DNA from: Streptomyces sp. MUM 203J
GTDB lineage: Bacteria; Actinomycetota; Actinomycetes; Streptomycetales; Streptomycetaceae
NCBI RefSeq assembly: GCF_022414595.1
Contig: NZ_JADWYO010000039.1
Coordinates: 1 to 57,491 of the forward strand
Direction of reading: 5' to 3'
Length of the DNA stretch: 57,491 nucleotides
The notes beneath the pieces are model-generated. The model made no database searches. It was given only the letters and a program-made list of their open reading frames with translations, and was not told where the DNA came from. Both the position numbers and the translations under genes were made by a program. Each line of letters begins with the position of its first letter. The first letter of the stretch is position 1. Below, piece after piece: positions 16,661 through 23,544 of the stretch.

Positions 16661-16713
16661 CGGAGTGATCTCCCGTCCTCCTGTCCGGGAACTACGAGAA
16701 AGGCCGCACCTTG

Positions 16714-17619
16714 ATGCTCGACGTGCGACGCGCCTGGCGCGCCGTCTCGCCGTACGCCTACATCACCCCGTTCTTCACCCTGTTCGCCGCCTTCGGGCTC
16801 TTCCCGCTCGTCTACACCGCGTTCGTCTCGCTGTACCGCGTCGAGTTGCAGTCCCCCGGCGAGATGGAATGGCGGGGCCTGGGCAACTACGTCGCGCTGT
16901 TCGGGGACGAGTTCTTCTGGACCGCGCTGCGCAACACCTTCACGATCGGGGTCCTCTCGACCGTCCCGCAGCTGGTCATGGCACTCGGGCTCGCCCATCT
17001 GCTCAACTACCGGCTGCGCGGGCGGACGTTCTTCCGGACCGCGATGCTGCTCCCGTACGCGACCTCGGTGGCTGCCGCCACCCTCGTCTTCGCCCAGCTC
17101 TTCGGCCGGGACTTCGGGCTGGTCAACACCGTGCTGGGGATGGCGGGAATCGGGCCCGTCGACTGGCAGACCTCGACGGTCGGTTCGCAGATCGCCGTGT
17201 CCACCATCGTCATCTGGCGGTGGACGGGCTACAACGCCCTCATCTATCTGGCGGGAATGCAGTCGATTCCCCGCGAGCTGTACGAGGCCGCCGAGGTGGA
17301 CGGGGCCTCGCGGTGGCGGCAGTTCCTGCACGTCACCCTGCCGGGGCTGCGGCCCACCATCGTGTTCACCGTCGTGGTGTCGACGATCGGTGCCACGCAG
17401 CTCTTCGGTGAACCGCTGCTGTACGAGGGGTCCGTGAGCGGCGGCATCTCGCACCAGTACCAGACCCTCGGGCTCTACATGTACGAGCAGGGCTGGGGCT
17501 TCTTCCATCTCGGGCGGGCCGCAGCCATCGCCTGGGTGATGTTCCTGCTCATCCTGGTGCTCGTCGGGGTCAACGCCCTCGTCGCGCAGCGCCGTTCACG
17601 CAAGGAGGGCGGACAGTGA
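16714..17619 (+). CDS. ABC sugar transporter permease (MalF type)
   Basis: This 301-aa inner-membrane permease has six predicted membrane segments, starting at YAYITPFFTLFAAFGLFPLV. The EAA loop that docks the ATPase is clear (ELYEAAEVDGASRWRQFLHVTLPGL). ATG 16714 and TTG 16711 are both possible; AGG at 16701-16703 fits either. It overlaps the next permease gene by 4 bp (GTGA), so the two are translationally coupled. With the upstream lipoprotein it forms a beta-gluco-oligosaccharide importer (inference from context). Confidence 0.92.
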   Translation: MLDVRRAWRAVSPYAYITPFFTLFAAFGLFPLVYTAFVSLYRVELQSPGEMEWRGLGNYVALFGDEFFWTALRNTFTIGVLSTVPQLVMALGLAHLLNYRLRGRTFFRTAMLLPYATSVAAATLVFAQLFGRDFGLVNTVLGMAGIGPVDWQTSTVGSQIAVSTIVIWRWTGYNALIYLAGMQSIPRELYEAAEVDGASRWRQFLHVTLPGLRPTIVFTVVVSTIGATQLFGEPLLYEGSVSGGISHQYQTLGLYMYEQGWGFFHLGRAAAIAWVMFLLILVLVGVNALVAQRRSRKEGGQ

Positions 17620-18452
17620 GGTCACGTGCCGGGCGTACGCTGCACGGGGGCAGGCTCGCGTACGCGGTGCTCATCACGGCTGTGCTGGTCTTCGCCTTCC
17701 CGTTCTACTGGACCGTCGTCGCCGCCAGCCGCTCCAACGCCGAGCTGGCGCAGGTGCCGCCGGCGCTGCTCCCCGGGCCCGACCTGTTCCGGAACTTCGA
17801 GGCGGTGACGGAGGAGGCCGACATCGGGCTGGCCCTGGTCAACTCGCTGATCGTGTCCGGCTCCATCACGCTCGGCACCGTGCTGTGCTGCACGCTCGCC
17901 GGTTTCGCCTTCGCCAAGCTGCGGTTCCGGGGCCGCAACGCCCTGCTGGCGATCACCGTGGGGACGATGATGATCCCGCCGCAGCTCGGGGTGATCCCGC
18001 TGTTCATGCTGGTGGCGGAGCTGGGGTGGGTCAACCAGCTGCAGTCGGTGATTCTGCCGGGGCTCGTGTCGGCCTTCGGAGTCTTCTTCATGCGGCAGTT
18101 CCTTGTGCAGGCCCTGCCGGACGAGCTCATCGAGGCCGCACGGGTCGACGGGGCGTCCACGGCACGGATCTTCTGGTCCATCGTCGTGCCGGTCGCCCGG
18201 CCGGGGATGGCCGTGCTGGGGCTGCTGACCTTCATGGCCGCCTGGAACGACTTCTTCTGGCCCATCGTGGCCCTGACCTCGCAGAACCCGACCGTGCAGG
18301 TCGCGCTGCGCCAGCTCGGCGGCGGCTACGTCCACGACCAGTCCGTGATCATGGCGGGCACTCTGCTGGGGACCCTGCCCGTGCTGCTCGTCTTCGGCCT
18401 GCTGGGGCGGCAGATCGTCGGCGGCATCATGCAGGGCGCCGTCAAGGGCTGA
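17616..18452 (+). CDS. ABC sugar transporter permease (MalG type)
   Basis: This 278-aa second permease starts at GTG inside the stop of the first. It has about six membrane segments (YAVLITAVLVFAFPFYWTVV first) and the EAA motif ELIEAARVDGASTARIFWSIVVP. It completes the transmembrane part of the importer. A 50-bp pyrimidine-rich stretch separates it from the beta-glucosidase gene. Confidence 0.92.
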   Translation: MRSRAGRTLHGGRLAYAVLITAVLVFAFPFYWTVVAASRSNAELAQVPPALLPGPDLFRNFEAVTEEADIGLALVNSLIVSGSITLGTVLCCTLAGFAFAKLRFRGRNALLAITVGTMMIPPQLGVIPLFMLVAELGWVNQLQSVILPGLVSAFGVFFMRQFLVQALPDELIEAARVDGASTARIFWSIVVPVARPGMAVLGLLTFMAAWNDFFWPIVALTSQNPTVQVALRQLGGGYVHDQSVIMAGTLLGTLPVLLVFGLLGRQIVGGIMQGAVKG

Positions 18453-18502
18453 CCCTTCTCCCTCTCCCTCTCCTCTCCCTCTCTGATTCGCCGGAGTCGT
18501 CG

Positions 18503-19870
18503 ATGCTTCGTTTTCCCGAAGGGTTCCGCTGGGGAACCGCCACCGCCGCCTACCAGATCGAGGGCGCCGCCTCGGAGGACGGACGCACTCCGTCCATCTG
18601 GGACACCTTCAGCCGGGTACCGGGCAAGGTCCGCAACGGTGACACCGGCGACATCGCCGCCGACCACTACCACCGGACGGCTGAGGACATCTCCCTGCTG
18701 AAGGAGCTGGGCGTCACGGACTACCGGTTCTCCGTGGCCTGGCCCCGCGTGCAGCCCAGCGGGCGGGGGCCCGTGTCGGAGAAGGGGCTGGACTTCTACC
18801 GGCGGCTGGCCGACGCGTTGCGGGACGCCGGGATACGGCCCGTCGCCACGCTCTACCACTGGGACCTGCCGGAGGAGCTGGAGCGGGCGGGCGGATGGCC
18901 GGAGCGGCGCACCGCGGAGCGGTTCGCGGAGTACGCCGGGCTCGTCGCGGACGCGCTGGGCGACCGGGTCGCCACCTGGACCACGCTCAACGAGCCGTGG
19001 TGCACCGCGTTCCTCGGATACGGATCCGGGGTGCACGCACCGGGGCGTACGGAACCGGTCGCCGCGCTGCGGGCCGCGCACCACCTGAACCTCGCGCACG
19101 GGCTGGCCGTGCGGGCCCTGCGGGCCGCCCTTCCGGCGGGCGCCGAGGTGTCGCTGACGCTCAACCCGCATGCCGTGGGGGCGTTGACGGGGTCCGACGC
19201 CGACCGGGACGCCGCACGGCGTGTGGACGCGTTGGGGAACCGGCTCTTCCTGGACCCGGTGTTCCACGGGCGGCTGCCGGAGGATCTGGTGGCGGATACC
19301 GCCCGGTTGACGGACTGGGGGTTCGTGGAGGGCGGGGACCTGGCAGTGATCGCCGCGCCGCTCGACTCGCTGGGCATCAACTACTACGCGCCCACGGTGG
19401 TGGCCGCCGGGTCGCACGACGGGCCCTCGCCGTGGCCGGGGGCCGAACCGCATGTGCGGTTCGCGTCCACGCCGGGGCCGCGTACCGCGATGGACTGGCC
19501 GGTGGACCCCGACGGGCTGTACGGGCTGCTGGTGCGGCTGCGGGACGAACTGCCGGGTGTCCCGCTGGTGATCACGGAGAACGGTGCCGCCTACGACGAC
19601 TACGCCGACCCGGAGGGCGACGTCCACGATCCGGAGCGGGTGGGTTATCTGCGGCAGCACGTCGGAGCCGTACACCGGGCTCTCGGCGAGGGTGTGGACG
19701 TGCGGGGGTACTTCCTGTGGTCGCTGCTCGACAACTTCGAGTGGGCGTACGGCTACGGCAAGCGGTTCGGCATCGTGCACGTGGACTTCGCGTCGCAGCG
19801 GCGGACCCCGAAGGACAGCGCCCGCTGGTACGCGCAGGTCATCGCACACAACGGGCTCACCGACGGCTGA
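18503..19870 (+). CDS. GH1 beta-glucosidase
   Basis: This 455-aa cytoplasmic glycosidase should release glucose from the imported beta-gluco-oligosaccharides. It has the family 1 N-terminus (FPEGFRWGTATAAYQIEGA), acid/base Glu164 in TLNEPW, nucleophile Glu359 in ITENG, and the aglycone-site Trp region SLLDNFEWAYGYGKRFG. There is no signal peptide, which fits intracellular use. It is the last gene of the transporter operon. Its 3' end overlaps the convergent DUF2236 gene by 14 bp. Confidence 0.95.
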   Translation: MLRFPEGFRWGTATAAYQIEGAASEDGRTPSIWDTFSRVPGKVRNGDTGDIAADHYHRTAEDISLLKELGVTDYRFSVAWPRVQPSGRGPVSEKGLDFYRRLADALRDAGIRPVATLYHWDLPEELERAGGWPERRTAERFAEYAGLVADALGDRVATWTTLNEPWCTAFLGYGSGVHAPGRTEPVAALRAAHHLNLAHGLAVRALRAALPAGAEVSLTLNPHAVGALTGSDADRDAARRVDALGNRLFLDPVFHGRLPEDLVADTARLTDWGFVEGGDLAVIAAPLDSLGINYYAPTVVAAGSHDGPSPWPGAEPHVRFASTPGPRTAMDWPVDPDGLYGLLVRLRDELPGVPLVITENGAAYDDYADPEGDVHDPERVGYLRQHVGAVHRALGEGVDVRGYFLWSLLDNFEWAYGYGKRFGIVHVDFASQRRTPKDSARWYAQVIAHNGLTDG

Positions 19871-20720
19871 GCCGGCGTGCCCTGCGGGCCCGGTAGGCGT
19901 AGGGGAGGTAGCGCAGCCGCTCGGGGAGCGCGGGCACCACGAGGCGTACGGCCCGGGCGAAGCGCCGAAGGGTCCGCTCCTGGGCGTCCGTCCACTCCAG
20001 CCCGAGGGCCTCGCGGGCCTCGGGCGGCATGAAACCGATGGTGAGGAACGCACGCAGCCGGACGAAACGGGGGCCCAGGACCGGCCACAGGGCGCGCAGG
20101 AGGATCAGGACGGGGAGCGGTCCCCGGTCCGGGGGCGGGACCCGGGTGTCGGTCGCCACCAGCTCCCGCAGGACGGGGGTCGGCTCGATCTCGTCGGCGA
20201 GGACCTTGCGGTAGTAGGGCCAGAACTCCTCGATCGTCTGGGGCATGTCCCGGTCCCGGATGCCGAGGATCCGGCCGACCTGGAGCCACTCGGCGTAGAG
20301 CCGGCGCTCCTGTGCCTCGGTCAGGGGACGGACGAGGTAGCGGAAGGCGTGGTGCTGGACCGGGAAGCCTGTGGCGTGCACCCAGGCGTAGTGGGCAGGG
20401 GTGAGGGCGTGGTACGGGCGGCCCCGGGTGTCGGTGCCCTGGATGGTGCGGTGGAGGCGGCGCAGGCGACGCCCCTCCTCGGCGGCTTCGTCGCCGCCGT
20501 ACGTCCAGAGCTGGAGGGAGCGCAGGGAGCGCTCGGCCCGGCCCCAGGGGTCGGTGCGGAAGACGGAGTGGTCGTCGACTCCGGCGCCGACGGCGGGGTG
20601 GGCCACCTGGAGGGCGAGCGCGGCCGGCAGCATCAGCAGGGCGCGGATGTCGCCTGCCAGGGTCCACAGCACGCCGCCGGGCGGGGGCGGGGCGGGGTGG
20701 ACTGCTTCGGCCTCGGTCAT
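19857..20720 (-). CDS. DUF2236 (oxygenase MpaB family) protein
   Basis: This 287-aa protein has the conserved DUF2236 pattern: ALQVAHPAVGAGV, DPWGRAERSL, a His-containing YAWVHATGF, and Arg-rich C-terminal segments. Fungal MpaB is a heme-dependent oxygenase; bacterial members are mostly uncharacterised. I chose ATG 20720 (MTEAEAVHP) over the longer open frame. It is divergent from the sphingomyelinase gene. Substrate unknown. Confidence 0.82.
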   Translation of the reverse strand: MTEAEAVHPAPPPPGGVLWTLAGDIRALLMLPAALALQVAHPAVGAGVDDHSVFRTDPWGRAERSLRSLQLWTYGGDEAAEEGRRLRRLHRTIQGTDTRGRPYHALTPAHYAWVHATGFPVQHHAFRYLVRPLTEAQERRLYAEWLQVGRILGIRDRDMPQTIEEFWPYYRKVLADEIEPTPVLRELVATDTRVPPPDRGPLPVLILLRALWPVLGPRFVRLRAFLTIGFMPPEAREALGLEWTDAQERTLRRFARAVRLVVPALPERLRYLPYAYRARRARRLSRR

Positions 20721-20750
20721 GGGGGCTGCTCCGGATGTTCTCGTGGTGGT

Positions 20751-20791
20751 CGCCTGGCGGTCTTCTTCCAGTATGCGATCACTGCCAGGCG
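20751..20791. promoter_or_regulatory. Spaced inverted repeat in divergent promoter region
   Basis: CGCCTGGC (20751-20758) and GCCAGGCG (20784-20791) are perfect 8-bp inverted arms 25 bp apart, upstream of the DUF2236 gene. It could be an operator or an mRNA stem; I cannot tell which. Confidence 0.35.
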
Positions 20792-20941
20792 GAGGTGGCG
20801 CGGGCGCGGCCGGAGGGTTCTTCTTCCGTGCGCCCCGCCGTCGCAAGATTTTCTCCACCCGAGGGCTACCCGGGGGTAACTGCGGCTGATTTGATGTGCG
20901 GCGCCACACACAAACCCCCCCACTCTTCCTTGGGAGTTCCC

Positions 20942-21919
20942 GTGCCGCGAATCGGATCTATTGTCATGTCCGCAGCGACTTCTGCGGTGCTCGCCGCCGC
21001 CGGACTGACCGCCGCCGCTCCCCCGGCCGCCGCCACCGGGACGACGCCGGAGCTGCGGGTCCTCTCCTACAACGTCTTCCTGTTCAGCAAGAGCCTGTAC
21101 CCGAACTGGGGGCAGGACCACCGGGCGAAGGAGATCCCGAAGACGCCGTTCTTCCAGGGCAACGACGTCGTCGTGCTCCAGGAGGCCTTCGACAACTCCT
21201 CGTCGGAGGCGCTGATGGACAACGCCCGCGCGCAGTACCCCCACCAGACGCCCGTGATGGGGCGGGGCAAGAGCGGCTGGGACGCCACGGGCGGGGCGTA
21301 CTCGTCGTTCACCCCGGAGGACGGCGGGGTCACGGTGCTCAGCAAGTGGCCGATCGTGCGCAAGGAGCAGTACGTCTACAAGGACGCGTGCGGCGCCGAC
21401 TGGTACTCGAACAAGGGGTTCGTGTACACGGTCCTGGACGTGAACGGGACCCGGGTGCACGTGGTGGGCACGCACGCGCAGTCCACCGACCCGGGCTGCG
21501 CGGCGGGCGAGGCGGCGCAGGTCCGCAGCAAGCAGTTCAAGGAGCTGGACGCCTTCCTGGACCGGAAGAACATCCCGGCGTCCGAGCAGGTCCTCGTGGC
21601 GGGCGACTTCAACGTGGACTCGCGCACGGCCGAGTACGGGACGATGCTCACCGACGCCGGCCTGGTGGGTGCGGACGCGCGCACCGGGCACCCGTACTCC
21701 TTCGACACCCGGGACAACTCCATCGCGGCGGAACGCTACCCGAGCGACCCGCGCGAGGACCTGGACTACGTGCTGCATCGCGCCGGTCACGCCCGCCCGG
21801 CCGGCTGGACCAACGACGTGGTCGAGGAACAGAGCGCGCCCTGGACGGTGTCCAGCTGGGGCAAGTCATACACGTACACGAACCTGTCGGACCACTACCC
21901 GGTGGTCGCGGGCTCGTAG
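20942..21919 (+). CDS. sph: Secreted sphingomyelin phosphodiesterase (sphingomyelinase C)
   Basis: This 325-aa exported enzyme of the DNase I-like phosphatase fold should cleave sphingomyelin to ceramide and phosphocholine, dependent on Mg2+. The signal peptide covers IGSIVMSAATSAVLAAAGL to PPAAATG. Metal and catalytic motifs follow: LSYNVFL, VVLQEAFDN (Glu), HVVGTHAQS, VAGDFNVDS (Asp and Asn), and the C-terminal SDHYPVVA (Asp-His). GTG 20942 is preceded by GGGAG five bases upstream. Free-standing gene. The family is clear; physiological substrate in soil is open. Confidence 0.92.
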   Translation: MPRIGSIVMSAATSAVLAAAGLTAAAPPAAATGTTPELRVLSYNVFLFSKSLYPNWGQDHRAKEIPKTPFFQGNDVVVLQEAFDNSSSEALMDNARAQYPHQTPVMGRGKSGWDATGGAYSSFTPEDGGVTVLSKWPIVRKEQYVYKDACGADWYSNKGFVYTVLDVNGTRVHVVGTHAQSTDPGCAAGEAAQVRSKQFKELDAFLDRKNIPASEQVLVAGDFNVDSRTAEYGTMLTDAGLVGADARTGHPYSFDTRDNSIAAERYPSDPREDLDYVLHRAGHARPAGWTNDVVEEQSAPWTVSSWGKSYTYTNLSDHYPVVAGS

Positions 21920-21938
21920 TGGCACGGGGTGGCGGTGC

Positions 21939-21963
21939 CGGGCCGCCCGAGCCGGGCGGCCCG
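21939..21963. terminator. Terminator-like hairpin after sphingomyelinase gene
   Basis: CGGGCCGCCCG pairs perfectly with CGGGCGGCCCG around AGC (11-bp stem), 20 bp after the stop codon and between convergent genes. Confidence 0.7.
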
Positions 21964-22046
21964 CGTCCCCGGCGTCGCCCCGGGGGCTCCGGGAAGCCCC
22001 GGCCGGGAACGGCCCGGGGACGGCAACCGCCGCCGCGAGCCGGACC

Positions 22047-22535
22047 TCAGCCCCCGTGGTCGTAGACCGTGACCGGGATGCCGCGGGCGGCCAGGCGGTT
22101 GTGGACCAGGGGCTCGACGCGAGACCATCTGCCGCCCGCCAGACCGCAGCCGATCCGGGGCATGTGGACGGAGGCGTCCAGCTCGGCGGCGCGGCCGGCC
22201 AGCGCGGTGAGGGCCGTGTCGATGGCCCGGTACCGGACCGGGACCCCCTCGCCGCCCGTGCGGACGCTGCGGATGCCGTGCTGGCCCACCATGTTGGCGA
22301 CCCACAGGTACGGGCCCACCTGAACCAGCTGGACGGCGCCCAGCGCGAAGTCGTTGCGGGCGCGGTCGCGGTGCCAGCGGCGGAAGGCGGCCTCCGGCTC
22401 CGGCCAGCGGCGGGAGAGGGCGAGCACGAAGCCCTTGCCCCAGCCGCCGATGTCGTTGCAGACATGCGCGATGATCCTGACGCCCTTGCCGGTCGGAGCC
22501 GTGGCGTCGCCTCGTACGTACGTGATCCCCGTCAT
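22047..22535 (-). CDS. Macrodomain (ADP-ribose-binding) protein
   Basis: This 162-aa single-domain macro protein starts with MTGITYVRGDATAP. It has IIAHVCNDIGGWGKGFVLAL (the Asn and Gly-rich ADP-ribose loop) and PRIGCGLAGGRW (phosphate loop). Such proteins bind or hydrolyse ADP-ribose derivatives; several resemble yeast Poa1p-type ADP-ribose-1''-phosphatases. ATG 22535 has no ribosome site, but a TACGGT -10 lies seven bases upstream. Divergent from the MerR gene with a 109-bp shared region. Confidence 0.88.
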   Translation of the reverse strand: MTGITYVRGDATAPTGKGVRIIAHVCNDIGGWGKGFVLALSRRWPEPEAAFRRWHRDRARNDFALGAVQLVQVGPYLWVANMVGQHGIRSVRTGGEGVPVRYRAIDTALTALAGRAAELDASVHMPRIGCGLAGGRWSRVEPLVHNRLAARGIPVTVYDHGG

Positions 22536-22542
22536 GCGAACT

Positions 22543-22548
22543 ACCGTA
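22543..22548 (-). promoter_or_regulatory. Predicted -10 of leaderless macrodomain transcript
   Basis: On the minus strand TACGGT ends seven bases before the ATG, and no ribosome site is seen. Confidence 0.45.
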
Positions 22549-22597
22549 CGAGAGGACACTGACATCGCCCAGGGCATTTCGCAGCTGTGGTGAGACA

Positions 22598-22610
22598 GCA
22601 ATACTGTTGC
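22598..22610. promoter_or_regulatory. Small dyad upstream of merR
   Basis: GCAA-TACTG-TTGC is a short, AT-rich inverted repeat in a GC-rich region, 35 bp before the MerR start. It could be the operator in the spacer of an autoregulated promoter. Weak evidence. Confidence 0.3.
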
Positions 22611-22644
22611 ACTGGTGCGACACCACAGCGGAAGCGAGGCATCC

Positions 22645-23415
22645 ATGGCGACCGACACCGAGCCGCAGCCGGCCTACACCGTCGACGAACTCGCCGCCCG
22701 TGCCGGGGTCACCGTGCGGACCATCCGTTTCTACAGCACGCGGGGCCTGCTGCAGCCCCCGGTGATCGGGCCCCGCAGGATCGGCCGGTACGGGCACGAC
22801 CACCTGGCGCGGCTCGCCCTGATCGAGGAACTGCAGCAGCAGGGCATGACTCTCGCGGCGATCGAGCGGTACCTGGAGCGGCTGCCGCCCGAGCTGAACC
22901 CGCAGGACCTGGCGATCCACCGGGCCCTCGTGGCCACTTGGGCGCCCGACACCACCGAGGAGCTGAGCCACACCGAGCTGGAGCGGCGGGCGGGTCGCGG
23001 CCTGTCGGGCGAGGACCTGGACCGGCTGGCCGCCATGGACGTGCTCCATCCGGTCGAGGGGGCGGACAGCGCGGACGGCGGCCTCTACCGGGTCGATCTC
23101 GGGACGCTGCGACTGGGTGTGCAGCTGCTGGACGTGCCGATCGCGCACGAGACGATCCTGACGGCCCGCACGGTCCTGCTGGATCACGCGCGGGCCACGG
23201 CCCAGGAGCTGTCCCGGCTGTTCCGGGAGGAGGTGTGGAACCCGTACCGGGAGCGGGAGGCGGACCCGGAGGACCCTGCCCATGTGCGGGCGATGAAGTC
23301 GCTGTCCGCGCATATGCAGCCGCTGGTGGTCCAGGCGCTGGTCACGGCGTTCCAGCGGTCGCTGAAGGACGAGCTGCGGGGCGCGTTCCGCGCGCCGGGA
23401 GAGGGCGGGCGGTAG
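22645..23415 (+). CDS. MerR-family transcriptional regulator
   Basis: This 256-aa regulator has an N-terminal MerR winged helix-turn-helix (YTVDELAARAGVTVRTIRFY) with the usual wing (GRYGHDHLARLALIEELQQQG). A long C-terminal region of about 170 aa without the Cys pattern of metal sensors follows (VLHPVEGADSADGGLYRVDL and an Arg/Glu-rich helix). ATG 22645 has GAGG five bases upstream. It is convergent with the fatty-acid oxidation operon; whether it regulates that operon or the divergent macrodomain gene is unknown. Confidence 0.88.
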   Translation: MATDTEPQPAYTVDELAARAGVTVRTIRFYSTRGLLQPPVIGPRRIGRYGHDHLARLALIEELQQQGMTLAAIERYLERLPPELNPQDLAIHRALVATWAPDTTEELSHTELERRAGRGLSGEDLDRLAAMDVLHPVEGADSADGGLYRVDLGTLRLGVQLLDVPIAHETILTARTVLLDHARATAQELSRLFREEVWNPYREREADPEDPAHVRAMKSLSAHMQPLVVQALVTAFQRSLKDELRGAFRAPGEGGR

Positions 23416-23457
23416 GAGCGCGGGTGGCGTTCTCCCCGCGCCCCCGCCTTCCGGGAA

Positions 23458-23477
23458 CCGGGGGCTCCGGCCCCCGG
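23458..23477. terminator. Hairpin between merR and the fad operon
   Basis: CCGGGGGC pairs with GCCCCCGG around TCCG (8-bp stem) between convergent genes; a second weaker GC-rich stem-loop follows. Likely bidirectional terminator. Confidence 0.6.
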
Positions 23478-23544
23478 GAACCACGGCGGGGCTTCGCCGC
23501 CCCCACTCAGGCTCCCCGGGCGGAGGGGCCCCGACGGGCTGACG

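Larger units (their letters stand above)
16295..16713. other. 419-bp GC-rich spacer between binding-protein and permease genes
   Basis: No believable gene is present; the frames are shadows without ribosome sites. It is long for a spacer within an ABC operon and contains two strong hairpins at 16582-16602 and 16632-16660 just before the permease gene, plus a palindrome GTGCGGCCGCAC at 16369-16380. Confidence 0.6.
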
